A stretch of 64,000 bases of DNA from Flavobacteriaceae bacterium MAR_2010_188. Its GTDB lineage: Bacteria; Bacteroidota; Bacteroidia; Flavobacteriales; Flavobacteriaceae. The translations under genes and the position numbers were made by a program. Every line of letters begins with the position of its first letter. The first letter of the stretch is position 1. The stretch covers positions 3,578,480 through 3,642,479 of the forward strand of contig LT629302.1 in the NCBI GenBank assembly GCA_900104375.1. Reading direction: 5' to 3'. The notes beneath the pieces are model-generated. The model was not told where the DNA came from, did not search any database, and saw only the letters and a program-made list of their open reading frames with translations. Positions 37,090 to 47,153 of the stretch are shown one piece after another.

Positions 37090-37857
37090 TCAAAAACCTC
37101 TCATCTTCAACCATTCATGAAGAATAGAATTAAATTCTTCAGGATGTTCCATCATTGCCGCATGTCCGCATTTATCGATCCAATAAAGGTCAGAATCAGG
37201 AAGAAGCTCATGGAATTCTTCTGCAACATCTGGTGGAGTTACATTATCGTTTTTACCCCAGATTATACAAACCGGAGTATTCATTTTAGTAAGATCTTTG
37301 GCCATATTATGTCTAATGGCGCTTTTTGCAATAGCTAGTGTCCTAATTAGTTTGTGACGGTCATTAACAGTTTCATAAACTTCATCAACTATTTCTTTAG
37401 TGGCAATCGCTGGGTCATAGAAAACATTTTCAGCCTTTTCTTTTATAAGCTCATAATCGCTACGTCTTGGATAACTGCCGCCCATGCCGCTTTCATACAA
37501 ACCAGAACTACCGGTAATTATGAGAGCCTTAACCACCTCTGGATATAATTTTGTATGATAAAGTCCAATATGGCCGCCCAAAGAATTCCCCAATAAAATA
37601 ACCTGCTTTAAATCTTTAAACCGGATAAAGCGATTTAAATATTTAGCAAATGTTTTTACGTTGGTCTGTAACAGGGATTTAGTGTAAATAGGTAGAACCG
37701 GCACGATAACCTTGTAGCCATTAGAGCTAAAATGGTCGGTAACAGAATCGAAGTTACTGAGCCCGCCCATAAGGCCATGCAAGACAACAATTGGAGTGCC
37801 TTCACCAACTTCAATATATCTAAAGCCTTTCTCTTCCTTAATACTGTATGCCATCAA
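37090..37857 (-). CDS. Alpha/beta-hydrolase
   Basis: A 255-residue soluble alpha/beta-hydrolase with oxyanion segment VVLHGLMGG (about residue 25), nucleophile elbow LLGNSLGGHIGL (Ser at about residue 92), acid-region WGKNDNVTP (about residue 200) and catalytic His in DKCGHAAMMEHPEEF (about residue 232). The substrate is not predictable. It is the first gene of a minus-strand pair with engB. ATG at 37857 or the adjacent second ATG at 37854 can be the start. It is divergent from the mraZ operon. Confidence 0.9.
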   Translation of the reverse strand: MMAYSIKEEKGFRYIEVGEGTPIVVLHGLMGGLSNFDSVTDHFSSNGYKVIVPVLPIYTKSLLQTNVKTFAKYLNRFIRFKDLKQVILLGNSLGGHIGLYHTKLYPEVVKALIITGSSGLYESGMGGSYPRRSDYELIKEKAENVFYDPAIATKEIVDEVYETVNDRHKLIRTLAIAKSAIRHNMAKDLTKMNTPVCIIWGKNDNVTPPDVAEEFHELLPDSDLYWIDKCGHAAMMEHPEEFNSILHEWLKMRGF

Positions 37858-38072
37858 AGTTTTGGTGTTGGTATGGAAACAAATATAGGTATTTCAAATA
37901 TAAATAGTCCAATATAAAATTTTGTTTAGGCCAACCGAGACTACAATTTTAGTACAATTTGAAAGTGAAGAATTGCACCAAAATATTAATCGAAATAGCT
38001 CTAGAATTTTTAATCTGAATTAAAAGAGTTAGAGACTTGATAATGCGCTTTATCGAAAAATTATCAACAAAG

Positions 38073-38097
38073 TGGTAAAATGTGGTAAAATGTGGTA
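38073..38097 (+). promoter_or_regulatory. Probable MraZ operator: three TGGTA boxes at 10-bp spacing
   Basis: TGGTA occurs at 38073, 38083 and 38093, each separated by five bases, 51 bases before the mraZ start. MraZ proteins studied in other bacteria bind direct TGGGN-like repeats with five-base spacers upstream of their own gene, so this array fits autoregulation of the division operon. Confidence 0.7.
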
Positions 38098-38147
38098 TAT
38101 TTTTCAATATATTTGAAACGAACCCGTTCAATATTCAGGAAATCACA

Positions 38148-38615
38148 TTGAATTCATTAATAGGAACATACGAATGTAAGGTCGATGCCAAGGGGCGTTT
38201 AATGCTTCCTGCTGCACTTAAAAATCAGCTTACACCTGTTCTTCAAAACGGATTTGTACTTAAGCGGGCGGTGTTTCAACCTTGTTTAGAATTATATCCA
38301 ATGGCCGAGTGGGAAACCCTCATGGAAAAAGTGAATAAGCTAAACAGGTTCAACAAAAAGAATAACGATTTTATACGAAGATTCACTGCTGGAGTTAAAA
38401 TGGTGGAGGTAGATGCTTCTGGAAGATTACTGATACCAAAGGACTTAGTGAACTTCTCTGATATAACCAAGGAAGCCGTTTTGGCAGCTGCAGTGAACAT
38501 TGTAGAGATTTGGGATAAGGCTAAATATGAGAAGGCAATCGACGATGCCACTGGCGATTTTGCCGATTTGGCTGAAGAAGTAATGGGACAAGATGATAAC
38601 GATGGAATATCATAA
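38148..38615 (+). CDS. mraZ: Transcriptional regulator MraZ
   Basis: A 155-residue protein of two tandem SpoVT-AbrB-like domains, each with the family signature: DAKGRLMLPAALK at about residue 13 and DASGRLLIPKDLV at about residue 89. A TTG at 38148 is chosen as start (NSLIGTYECKVDAKGR follows), because family members begin just before this segment; no ATG is available nearby. MraZ is a DNA-binding repressor or activator of the division and wall cluster, and the direct repeats at 38073-38097 are its likely site. The 3' end overlaps rsmH by 14 bases. Confidence 0.93.
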   Translation: MNSLIGTYECKVDAKGRLMLPAALKNQLTPVLQNGFVLKRAVFQPCLELYPMAEWETLMEKVNKLNRFNKKNNDFIRRFTAGVKMVEVDASGRLLIPKDLVNFSDITKEAVLAAAVNIVEIWDKAKYEKAIDDATGDFADLAEEVMGQDDNDGIS

Positions 38616-39498
38616 CCCAGTCTTGCTCAAAGAAAGCGTCGACGGCCTCGATATCAAAAAAAACGGCACCTATGTAGACGTCACTTTTGGCGGCGGCGGT
38701 CATAGTAAGGAAATATTAAAACGTTTAGGGGAAGAAGGACTGTTGATCGCTTTTGATCAAGACAAGGATTCCTTGGAAAATGAAATTGACGATGAACGTT
38801 TCATCTTAATAAATGAAAACTTTAGGTATATCAAGCGGTTTCTAAAATTTTACAAGATTGAAAAGGTAGATGGAATTCTTGCGGATTTTGGTGTTTCATC
38901 CCACCAATTCGATGTTCCTGAAAGAGGATTTTCTACCCGGTTTGATTCTGATTTGGATATGAGGATGAATCAGACGGATAAAGTTTCGGCCTTTGAAATC
39001 ATTAATAATTATGACGAAGCGCAGTTAACTGCAATCCTGAAAAATTATGGAGAGCTAAGACAATCACCAGCAATGGCAAGGGCAATAGTTCACTCAAGAA
39101 AAGAGCAACCGATAAAAACGAGCGGGCAGTTAAAGAATGTGTTGGCCAAGTTTTTAAACCATAAGCAAGAGAATAAGGTGTTGGCGCAAATCTATCAAGC
39201 GATACGGATTGAAGTAAACCAAGAAATACAAGCGCTAAAGGAATTTCTTCAGCAAACAGAAGAAATCCTTGCTGAAGGAGGCCGATTGAGCTGTATTTCT
39301 TATCACTCTTTAGAAGATCGGTTGGTTAAAAGATTTATTAGAAACGGAATGTTTGAAGGTGAACCAGAGCGCGATATGTACGGGAATTTTGAAGTTCCAT
39401 TTAAAAAGGTTGTCAACTTATTGGTGCCTTCAAAGGAAGAAATTAGGCAGAATAGCCGCGCTAGAAGTGCAAAGCTTAGGATTGCAGAACGCATATAA
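38602..39498 (+). CDS. rsmH: 16S rRNA (cytosine1402-N4)-methyltransferase
   Basis: A 298-residue SAM-dependent methyltransferase acting on 16S rRNA C1402. It begins MEYHNPVLLKESVDGL, with SAM motif VDVTFGGGGHSKEIL, then ILADFGVSSHQFDVPERGFSTRFDSDLDMRMN and SYHSLEDRLVKRF, all typical. ATG at 38602 fits the family start; an ATG three codons upstream also exists. Overlaps mraZ and is followed 12 bases later by ftsL. Confidence 0.96.
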   Translation: MEYHNPVLLKESVDGLDIKKNGTYVDVTFGGGGHSKEILKRLGEEGLLIAFDQDKDSLENEIDDERFILINENFRYIKRFLKFYKIEKVDGILADFGVSSHQFDVPERGFSTRFDSDLDMRMNQTDKVSAFEIINNYDEAQLTAILKNYGELRQSPAMARAIVHSRKEQPIKTSGQLKNVLAKFLNHKQENKVLAQIYQAIRIEVNQEIQALKEFLQQTEEILAEGGRLSCISYHSLEDRLVKRFIRNGMFEGEPERDMYGNFEVPFKKVVNLLVPSKEEIRQNSRARSAKLRIAERI

Positions 39499-39510
39499 GA
39501 AATCTTAGAA

Positions 39511-39828
39511 ATGAAAAATAGTTTTTATGGCATTCTAAAAGGGAAATTTTTGATCAGCGATGACTCCTTTAAGAACTGGCGGATTATCATTTTCATTTCA
39601 ACCTTAGCGATAATCATGATTGCTAGCTCCCATAGCGCCGATAAAAAAGTACACCAGATTGCGCGATTGAGCAATGAAGTAAAAGAGTTGAACTCCATGT
39701 TCGCGGAAAGACGTTCAAAATTAATGAGATTAAAAATGGAGTCGAATATAGAAAACAAAATGGGTGAGAAAGGATTGGTTATTTCTAGCGTTCCACCGAA
39801 AAAAATAATAGTGAAGTCCCAAGATTGA
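39511..39828 (+). CDS. ftsL: FtsL-like divisome membrane protein
   Basis: A 105-residue bitopic protein: cytoplasmic N-terminus of about 25 residues, one membrane helix (IIIFISTLAIIMIASS), then a periplasmic coiled coil (VHQIARLSNEVKELNSMFAERRSKLMRLKMES) and a short C-terminal tail. Primary sequence is poorly conserved in FtsL; identification rests on the topology, coiled coil, size and position between rsmH and the penicillin-binding protein. FtsL works with FtsB and FtsQ to activate septal wall synthesis. Confidence 0.9.
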   Translation: MKNSFYGILKGKFLISDDSFKNWRIIIFISTLAIIMIASSHSADKKVHQIARLSNEVKELNSMFAERRSKLMRLKMESNIENKMGEKGLVISSVPPKKIIVKSQD

Positions 39829-39831
39829 CAA

Positions 39832-41829
39832 ATGGCAGTAACCGAAAAAAACATATTGAACAGATTGTACTTTGTATCTGGCTGCATGTTTATTTTTATG
39901 GGAGCTGTAATCTTCAAACTCATTACCATTCAATATGTTGAAGGTGATAAGTACCGAGAGCTAGCGGAAAATCGTACCGTAAAGGAAATGACAATTCCTG
40001 CCAACCGCGGTAATTTATATTCTTCCGATGGAAGTCTTTTGGCCACTTCAATCCCTAAATACGATATACGGTTTGATGCCTTAACGCCAACCAATACAAC
40101 TTTTGAAAAATACGTGGTGGCCTTGAGTGATTCGCTTGCAAAATTCTACAGCAAGAACTCAACCGAATTCCAAAATAAACTTAGAAAATCGAGGACCAAT
40201 AAGAACCGCTACGTCCTAATTGCAAGAAATCTGAGCTATAGTGAATACACTAGGATTAGAAATTTTCCACTGCTTAATCTGGGTGCTTTTAAAGGGGGTC
40301 TTATCGTAGAGCAAACAACTAAAAGAGAACATCCAATGGGCGGTATTGCCCAAAGAACTATTGGTTATGAAAGGACCGATGAAGAAGGAAATGTTACCCG
40401 ACCAGGGATTGACGGTGCATTTGGCAGCAAATATCTCCGCGGCACAGATGGAAAACGATTAAAACAAAAAATCGGTCAAGGTCAATGGAAGCCAATTGCC
40501 GACTACAATGAAATTGAGCCAAAAAATGGTCTGGATGTCTACACCACTTTAGATGTGAATATTCAAGATATCGCTCACCATTCATTATTAGGTCAGTTAG
40601 AATATTATGAAGCAGAGCACGGCTGCGTAATTGTAATGGAAGTGAAAACGGGAGAAATTAAAGCAATTTCAAACTTAGGTCGGAACAGTGAAGGTTTTTA
40701 TTACGAAAGATTGAACTATGCAGTTGGAGAAAGCCACGAACCAGGTTCTACCTTTAAAGTAATGGCTTTGGCTGCTGCTTTGGAAGATAATGTGATTGAT
40801 ACTTCCACTATTGTGGATACAAAATTAGGTTCAAAACGATTTTACGGCAGAACCATAAGCGATTCAAGAGGCCATGGTAAAATTTCGGCCGCCAGAGCTC
40901 TAGAGGTTTCCTCCAACATTGGTTTGGCGACGATTATTGATGAACATTACTCCTCTCAACCCGAAAAATTCCTAAATCATTTTAAGAAATGGAGGCTCGA
41001 CCAGCCTTTAGGGATATCTATTATCGGGGAAGGGAAACCTGATATTCCTGGTCCCGGTCATAAAAAATGGAGCCGAAACGCGCTGCCCTCAATGGCCTAT
41101 GGTTATAACTTGGAATTGACCCCGCTTCAAACGCTTACGTTTTACAATGCCATCGCTAACGATGGTGAAATGGTGAAACCTCGATTTATTGAGGCTGTAA
41201 AAGAGTTTGATGATGATATCGAAACCTTTGAGAAAGAAGTGATGATTAAAAAAATCCTTTCAGACAAAACCCTGGGAGAGATTCAGGAAATTCTTAAAAA
41301 TGTGGTTAAAAGTGGAACTGGAAAATCTCTCTATTCCAAAACATTCTCAATGGCTGGCAAGACTGGCACAGCAAGAGTAGAATATTGGATGGATGATTGG
41401 AGCGAAAACAAGCGCTATATCTCTTCATTTGCGGGATATTTCCCTGCAGAAAACCCAAAATATTCTTGCATCGTTGTAATCCATAAGCCTAGTACAAAGA
41501 AAGGTTTTTATGGGGCTGATGTTTCCGGTCCAGTCTTTAAAAGAATAGCCCAAAAAATATTTACAGATACACCGATAACAGATGAAGTGGCAGAACTTGA
41601 TTTCAAACACTTAATGGTCGATTCTGACTACGAGAAGTACTATGAGAATTCTCAAAATTTTAAAAAGGTAATGCCCAATGTTAAGGGAATGCCTATGATG
41701 GATGCACTTTCATTATTAGAGAATTTAGGGCTCGATGTTAGGTCCGAAGGGGTTGGTTTAGTAAAAAATCAATCCATACAAGAAGGACAAAAAATATCTA
41801 AACATCAAGAAGTAGTATTGGGTATATGA
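39832..41829 (+). CDS. ftsI: Division-specific penicillin-binding protein (FtsI/PBP3 type) with PASTA domain
   Basis: A 665-residue class B transpeptidase. One N-terminal membrane helix (about residues 12-32), dimerisation domain, then the transpeptidase with SxxK in PGSTFKVMA (about residue 304), SxN in VSSNIGLA and KTGTA (about residue 506). A C-terminal PASTA domain (PNVKGMPMMDALSLLENLGLDV) ends the protein, which is common in Bacteroidota FtsI but absent in E. coli. It cross-links septal peptidoglycan. It is three bases after ftsL and overlaps murE by ATGA. Confidence 0.95.
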   Translation: MAVTEKNILNRLYFVSGCMFIFMGAVIFKLITIQYVEGDKYRELAENRTVKEMTIPANRGNLYSSDGSLLATSIPKYDIRFDALTPTNTTFEKYVVALSDSLAKFYSKNSTEFQNKLRKSRTNKNRYVLIARNLSYSEYTRIRNFPLLNLGAFKGGLIVEQTTKREHPMGGIAQRTIGYERTDEEGNVTRPGIDGAFGSKYLRGTDGKRLKQKIGQGQWKPIADYNEIEPKNGLDVYTTLDVNIQDIAHHSLLGQLEYYEAEHGCVIVMEVKTGEIKAISNLGRNSEGFYYERLNYAVGESHEPGSTFKVMALAAALEDNVIDTSTIVDTKLGSKRFYGRTISDSRGHGKISAARALEVSSNIGLATIIDEHYSSQPEKFLNHFKKWRLDQPLGISIIGEGKPDIPGPGHKKWSRNALPSMAYGYNLELTPLQTLTFYNAIANDGEMVKPRFIEAVKEFDDDIETFEKEVMIKKILSDKTLGEIQEILKNVVKSGTGKSLYSKTFSMAGKTGTARVEYWMDDWSENKRYISSFAGYFPAENPKYSCIVVIHKPSTKKGFYGADVSGPVFKRIAQKIFTDTPITDEVAELDFKHLMVDSDYEKYYENSQNFKKVMPNVKGMPMMDALSLLENLGLDVRSEGVGLVKNQSIQEGQKISKHQEVVLGI

Positions 41830-43292
41830 CGCACTTACTAAAAGACATACTATACAAGGTCACTTTAAATTCTGTAATCGGGAATACAAATATCACCATC
41901 GATAAAATCACCTTCGATTCTAGAAAGGTTACCGAAAATGATGTTTTTGTCGCAATTAATGGCACCGAAGTTAATGGTCATGAATTTATCGCAACTGCAA
42001 TTGATAAAGGTGCTATTTGTATTGTTTGCGAGGTTTTACCAGAAATCAAGGTTGAAGGTGTTACCTATATAGAAGTTGATAATAGCCAGAAAGCATTAGC
42101 CGTAATGGCTGCCAATTTTTATGGAAACCCATCTGAAAATTTTCAGTTAATAGGTGTTACCGGAACAAATGGGAAAACCACGGTTGCAACCTTGCTTTAC
42201 AAATTATTTAAAAAAGCTGGCTATAAAGTCGGATTGCTATCCACGGTAACCATTTTGGTGGATAATAAAGTTTATAAAGCTACCCATACAACCCCAGATT
42301 CATTGACCATCAATCAATATTTAAGGGAAATGAACGATGAGGGTGTAGAATTCTGCTTTATGGAAGTCAGTTCTCACGGAATTGATCAACATAGAACTAC
42401 TTCATTAAGATTTGTTGGCGGTATTTACACCAATCTTTCTCACGACCATCTCGATTATCATTCAACGTTTGCAGAATATAGAGATGTCAAAAAAAGCTTT
42501 TTTGACAATTTGCCAGCTTCATCTTTTGCTCTAGTAAATACTGACGACAGAAATGGCGTGGTAATGCTTCAAAATACAAAGGCAAAGAAATTTACTTATG
42601 CACTTAAAACTTATGCTGATTACCGAGCTCAGGTTTTAGAAAATCAATTTGCAGGGCTATTATTAAAGATTAATGGTCAGGAAGTTTGGTCGAGATTGAT
42701 AGGCAACTTCAATGCTTACAACGTTTTGGCAATCTATGCAACAGCGGACCTTTTAGGATTAGACCAACACGAGATACTTCGCTATATCAGTGAACTGGAT
42801 AGCGTAAGTGGAAGGTTTCAGTATATTATTTCAGATGAAAAAATTACTGCAATAGTAGATTATGCACATACCCCTGATGCATTAAAAAATGTATTGGAGA
42901 CCATCAATAATATCCGCACTAAAAATGAAGAACTGATTACGGTAGTCGGCTGTGGCGGAAACCGGGATAAAACTAAGCGACCAAAGATGGCGCATATTGC
43001 TTCAAGCTTAAGTACTAAGGCAATATTTACCAGCGATAATCCTCGAAATGAAAAAGCAGAAACCATCATAGAAGAAATGGAAAAAGGGGTAGAGCCTCAA
43101 AATTTTAAGAAAGTGGTTTCCATTACCGATAGACAGCAAGCTATAAGAACGGCTTGCCAATTGGCAAACCCAAACGACATCATCCTTATTGCCGGAAAAG
43201 GACATGAAACCTATCAAGAAATCAACGGAGTAAAAACTGAATTCGACGATTTTAAAATGGTCAAGGAAATATTAAAACAATTACAGAAATAA
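41826..43292 (+). CDS. murE: UDP-MurNAc-L-Ala-D-Glu: meso-diaminopimelate ligase
   Basis: A 488-residue Mur ligase with ATP loop [14 protein letters not shown] (about residue 109), the carbamylated-lysine region and the substrate motif DNPRNE at about residue 405. The DNPR sequence marks ligases that add meso-diaminopimelate rather than lysine, which agrees with the Gram-negative wall and with the C40 peptidase nearby. The ATGA overlap with ftsI shows translational coupling; mraY begins two bases after the stop. Confidence 0.95.
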   Translation: MTHLLKDILYKVTLNSVIGNTNITIDKITFDSRKVTENDVFVAINGTEVNGHEFIATAIDKGAICIVCEVLPEIKVEGVTYIEVDNSQKALAVMAANFYGNPSENFQLIGVTGTNGKTTVATLLYKLFKKAGYKVGLLSTVTILVDNKVYKATHTTPDSLTINQYLREMNDEGVEFCFMEVSSHGIDQHRTTSLRFVGGIYTNLSHDHLDYHSTFAEYRDVKKSFFDNLPASSFALVNTDDRNGVVMLQNTKAKKFTYALKTYADYRAQVLENQFAGLLLKINGQEVWSRLIGNFNAYNVLAIYATADLLGLDQHEILRYISELDSVSGRFQYIISDEKITAIVDYAHTPDALKNVLETINNIRTKNEELITVVGCGGNRDKTKRPKMAHIASSLSTKAIFTSDNPRNEKAETIIEEMEKGVEPQNFKKVVSITDRQQAIRTACQLANPNDIILIAGKGHETYQEINGVKTEFDDFKMVKEILKQLQK

Positions 43293-43293
43293 A

Positions 43294-44526
43294 ATGCTGT
43301 ATTACCTATTTGAGTATTTAGAGAAACATTATCAGTTGCCTGGAGCAGGGGTATTTCAATATATCTCGTTTCGTGCGGCGATGGGTATCATTTTCTCACT
43401 CTTGATTTCCACAATTTTTGGACGTAAGATAATTACGTTTTTACAGAAAAAACAGGTTGGGGAGTCTATCCGTGATCTAGGACTTCAAGGTCAGGTAGAA
43501 AAAGCAGGAACTCCAACAATGGGTGGTCTGATTATCATTATTGCCACGCTAATTCCGGTTTTAATGTTCTCCAAACTAGATAACATTTATATTATTATGC
43601 TCCTGGTTACTTTAATCTGGATGGGGCTGATTGGTTTTATAGATGATTATATTAAGGTCTTTAAAAAGAACAAACAAGGTTTAAGCGGAAAGTTTAAAGT
43701 TCTTGGTCAAGTTGGTCTAGGAATTTTTGTGGGAGGGGTTATGTATTATCACGGCGATGTAACTATTAAAGAAGAAAGAGTTAATCCCATTGAAGCTAAC
43801 GGGGCGATAACCGATACCTCAATCCGTGAATTTACACCAGAAGAAAAGTCATTAAAGACCACCATACCTTTTGTAAAAAATAATGAGTTCGATTACTCTA
43901 GCCTTATTTCATGGGCGGGAGATGACTACAAGGATTTTGCCTGGCTCATTTTTATCCCGATTGTAATTTTTATAATTACCGCAGTTTCTAATGGCGCGAA
44001 CCTTACCGATGGCATCGATGGTTTGGCAGCCGGAAGCTCGGCGATAATAGTCATTGTTTTGGCACTTTTCGCGTGGATATCTGGAAACTTTATTTTCTCA
44101 GATTATCTCAATGTGATGTTTATTCCGCGGCTCGGCGAAGTGGTAATATTTATCGCGGCTTTTATTGGAGCATTGATCGGATTTCTTTGGTATAACACTT
44201 ATCCGGCCCAAGTATTTATGGGAGATACCGGTAGTCTTACTATTGGTGGAGTTATCGCAGTGATTGCAATTGCGGTTAGAAAGGAATTGCTTATTCCATT
44301 ATTGTGCGGAATCTTTTTCGCTGAGTCCTTATCGGTCATTTTGCAGGTAAGCTACTTTAAATATACTCGAAAAAAATTTGGTGAAGGCAGAAGGATTTTC
44401 AAGATGAGTCCCTTACATCACCATTATCAAAAAACAGGATACCACGAAAGTAAAATAGTCACCAGATTTTGGATTGTTGGGATTTTTCTAGCGGTTCTAA
44501 CAGTTATAACCTTGAAGTTGAGGTAG
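43294..44526 (+). CDS. mraY: Phospho-MurNAc-pentapeptide transferase
   Basis: A 410-residue membrane enzyme that makes lipid I. Motifs: [13 protein letters not shown] (about residue 70), [22 protein letters not shown] with the Asp-Asp pair, [17 protein letters not shown] (about 235), and [21 protein letters not shown] with the His cluster near the C-terminus. Compared with the E. coli protein there is an extra soluble segment of about 50 residues at about 150-205 between helices, a feature shared by Bacteroidota MraY proteins. About ten helices. Confidence 0.96.
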   Translation: MLYYLFEYLEKHYQLPGAGVFQYISFRAAMGIIFSLLISTIFGRKIITFLQKKQVGESIRDLGLQGQVEKAGTPTMGGLIIIIATLIPVLMFSKLDNIYIIMLLVTLIWMGLIGFIDDYIKVFKKNKQGLSGKFKVLGQVGLGIFVGGVMYYHGDVTIKEERVNPIEANGAITDTSIREFTPEEKSLKTTIPFVKNNEFDYSSLISWAGDDYKDFAWLIFIPIVIFIITAVSNGANLTDGIDGLAAGSSAIIVIVLALFAWISGNFIFSDYLNVMFIPRLGEVVIFIAAFIGALIGFLWYNTYPAQVFMGDTGSLTIGGVIAVIAIAVRKELLIPLLCGIFFAESLSVILQVSYFKYTRKKFGEGRRIFKMSPLHHHYQKTGYHESKIVTRFWIVGIFLAVLTVITLKLR

Positions 44527-44528
44527 AA

Positions 44529-45866
44529 ATGGCGAAGGAAAAATTAGTGATTCTTGGAGCGGGAGAGAGTGGAGTTGGGTCGGCTTTACTCGGTAAAATA
44601 GCAGGATTTGATGTCTTTGTTTCGGACATAGGAGAAATCAAGGAGAAATATAGGGACGTTCTTAAAAATAATGGGATTGAGTTTGAAGAAAAAATCCATT
44701 CGGAAGAAAGGATTCTTAAAGCTGATTTAATAGTGAAAAGCCCGGGAATTCCAGAAAAAGTGGAGCTGATAAAAAAGCTTCGATGGGAAGGAATACCCAT
44801 GATTTCTGAAATAGAGTTTGCTTCGATTTATACGGATGCAACAATTGTGGGAATCACCGGAAGCAACGGCAAAACCACAACGGCATCGTTAACCTATCAT
44901 CTATTAAAAAATGATTTGGATGTTGGCCTGGCCGGAAACATCGGCGACAGTTTTGCTAAGCAGATTTTAGAGCATGATTATAAGAATTATGTTTTGGAAA
45001 TAAGCAGTTTTCAACTAGATGATATTATGGATTTTCACCCGCATATCGCAGTGATAACCAACATTACGCCCGACCATTTAGATCGGTACGATTACAAATT
45101 TGAAAACTATATAGCCTCAAAATTTAGAATCGTTGAAAATCAGACCAAGGATGATTATCTCATTTATGATGGAGATGATGAAGTCATAGAAAAATGGCTT
45201 TCAAAAAATAAAATAAAATCTAGGCTGCTGCCTTTCTCTCTGAAAAAAACCTATGAGAACGGTGCCTATCTAGAAAATGAAGAAATAACAATAACTATTG
45301 ATAACAACAAAATATCTATGCTTACAAGCAGTTTAAAATTACAGGGAAATCACAATGTTAAAAATGCAATGGCTGCCTCAACCGTTGCTCACCTTTTAAA
45401 AATCAGAAAACAAACGATTAGAGAAAGTTTAGAAAGTTTTCAAGGAGTAGAACACAGGCTAGAACATGTTGTTAAAATCAATAAAGTTCAATATATAAAC
45501 GATAGCAAGGCAACTAACGTTAATTCTACTTACTACGCATTAGAAAGTATGGATACTCCAACGGTTTGGATTGTTGGCGGTGAAGATAAAGGCAATGATT
45601 ACCGAGAACTTTATCAATTTGTAAACGAAAAAGTTAAAGCGATAATATGTCTAGGGGTGGACAATGCTAAGTTGTTTGAGAATTTTGGAAATATGGTTGA
45701 TGTAATCATAGAAACCCAATACATGAGCGAAGCAGTTAAAATCGCTTATAAAGTGGCCGAAGCAGGAGATACGGTTTTATTATCGCCTGCCTGTGCAAGT
45801 TTCGATTTATTCGAAAACTACGAAGACAGGGGAAGACAATTTAAGCAAGCTGTAAGAAACTTATAA
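44529..45866 (+). CDS. murD: UDP-MurNAc-L-alanine: D-glutamate ligase
   Basis: A 445-residue Mur ligase with N-terminal Rossmann segment KLVILGAGESGVGSALL, ATP loop GITGSNGKTTTASL (about residue 110), ITPDHLDRY and C-terminal SPACASFDLFENYEDRGRQF, which is diagnostic for MurD. ATG at 44529 is chosen because it places the Rossmann loop at the usual distance and lies two bases after the mraY stop; longer in-frame readings would begin inside mraY. Confidence 0.96.
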   Translation: MAKEKLVILGAGESGVGSALLGKIAGFDVFVSDIGEIKEKYRDVLKNNGIEFEEKIHSEERILKADLIVKSPGIPEKVELIKKLRWEGIPMISEIEFASIYTDATIVGITGSNGKTTTASLTYHLLKNDLDVGLAGNIGDSFAKQILEHDYKNYVLEISSFQLDDIMDFHPHIAVITNITPDHLDRYDYKFENYIASKFRIVENQTKDDYLIYDGDDEVIEKWLSKNKIKSRLLPFSLKKTYENGAYLENEEITITIDNNKISMLTSSLKLQGNHNVKNAMAASTVAHLLKIRKQTIRESLESFQGVEHRLEHVVKINKVQYINDSKATNVNSTYYALESMDTPTVWIVGGEDKGNDYRELYQFVNEKVKAIICLGVDNAKLFENFGNMVDVIIETQYMSEAVKIAYKVAEAGDTVLLSPACASFDLFENYEDRGRQFKQAVRNL

Positions 45867-45878
45867 AAAAGGACAAGT

Positions 45879-47072
45879 TTGAAAGAGATTTTCAGCAATT
45901 TAAAAGGAGATAAGCTAATCTGGGCAATAGCAGCCCTATTGGCCATATTTTCTTTTTTACCTGTTTATAGTGCGGCTAGTAATTTGGCGAATCTCGGCGG
46001 TAATAGCAATACCTTTTCATTTTTCTTAAAGCACTTTATGCATTTGGTTCTAGGTTTTGCGATAATGTATGGAGTGCATCGTGTTCCATATAGATATTTC
46101 AGAGGATTATCAATCGTAATGGTACCTATCGTTGTGGTGCTTTTGGTAGTAACCTTGTTGCAGGGAACAACTATTGAAGGAGCAAATGCCAGTAGATGGA
46201 TTCAGATTCCTGGGGTGGGTATGTCTTTTCAGACATCAACTTTGGCGTTTGTGGTATTAATGGTCTATGTTTCGCGTTACCTCTCCAAGATTAAGGATAA
46301 GGAAATCCGATTTGTAGATTCAATTCTACCCTTGTGGATTCCAGTGTTTTTTGTTTTAATCCTAATTCTGCCGGCCAATTTCTCTACCACCGCAATTATG
46401 TTCTTAATGGTGATGACGCTTGCCTTTATAGGTGGTTATCCTATTAAATATTTATTAGTGATTATCTGTACAGGTATCGTAGCGCTAGCTTTGTTTGTGT
46501 TGACGGCAAAATCGTTCCCAGAAGTGATGCCTAACAGAGTTGATACCTGGATCAGTAGAGTTGAAAGTTTTAGTAATGGAGGAGATTCTGATGCAACCTA
46601 TCAAATTGAAAAGGCAAAAATTGCCATTGCGTCTGGTGGAATTCAAGGGGTAGGACCGGGGAAAAGTATACAGAAAAACTTTCTTCCTCAGTCTTCTTCA
46701 GATTTCATATTCGCCATAATCATTGAAGAGTATGGACTCATAGGAGGTGTAATTCTTCTCATGCTATATTCTTGGTTGTTGTTCAGGATCGTGATTGTTT
46801 CCCAAAAATCGGAAACCGTTTTTGGCAAACTTCTGGTTTTAGGAGTAGGCTTGCCAATTATTGCGCAAGCTTTGATAAATATGGCAGTTGCGGTGGAATT
46901 ATTCCCGGTTACGGGGCAGACATTACCATTAATAAGTAGCGGAGGAACATCGATTTGGATGACCTGCCTAGCGATGGGAATTATACTCAGTGTTAGCGCC
47001 AAACGCGAGGAAATAATGGAGCGAGAATTTTTTGAAGACAATCCGCTTGAAATACTGAGCGAAGCGATTTAG
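45879..47072 (+). CDS. ftsW: SEDS-family peptidoglycan polymerase FtsW
   Basis: A 397-residue protein of about ten helices from the shape-elongation-division-sporulation family, which polymerises lipid II with its cognate class B PBP (ftsI above). Seen: ASRWIQIPGVGMSFQTSTLA, the periplasmic loop with SFSNGGDSDATYQIEKAKIAIASGG, and LPLISSGGTSIWMTCLAMGIIL. It starts with TTG at 45879 (KEIFSNLKGDKLIWA follows), since no ATG precedes the first helix. An 81-base spacer with degenerate repeats separates it from murG. Confidence 0.94.
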   Translation: MKEIFSNLKGDKLIWAIAALLAIFSFLPVYSAASNLANLGGNSNTFSFFLKHFMHLVLGFAIMYGVHRVPYRYFRGLSIVMVPIVVVLLVVTLLQGTTIEGANASRWIQIPGVGMSFQTSTLAFVVLMVYVSRYLSKIKDKEIRFVDSILPLWIPVFFVLILILPANFSTTAIMFLMVMTLAFIGGYPIKYLLVIICTGIVALALFVLTAKSFPEVMPNRVDTWISRVESFSNGGDSDATYQIEKAKIAIASGGIQGVGPGKSIQKNFLPQSSSDFIFAIIIEEYGLIGGVILLMLYSWLLFRIVIVSQKSETVFGKLLVLGVGLPIIAQALINMAVAVELFPVTGQTLPLISSGGTSIWMTCLAMGIILSVSAKREEIMEREFFEDNPLEILSEAI

Positions 47073-47118
47073 AATAGAGTACCTAGAACCAAGAACAGAG
47101 AAAACAGAATATATTTTA

Positions 47119-47147
47119 AACCAAAAACCAAAAACCAAAAACCAAAA
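47119..47147. repeat. Short AACCAAA heptamer array in the ftsW-murG spacer
   Basis: Four copies of the 7-bp unit seen also at 37002-37086, ending only seven bases before the murG start codon, where a ribosome-binding region would lie. Confidence 0.85.
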
Positions 47148-47153
47148 ATAAAA

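Noticed and set aside
36976-37338. A frame running through the AACCAAA repeat ([10 protein letters not shown]..., TTNNQQ...)
   Set aside because: The product is a translation of the microsatellite and the antisense of the hydrolase gene.
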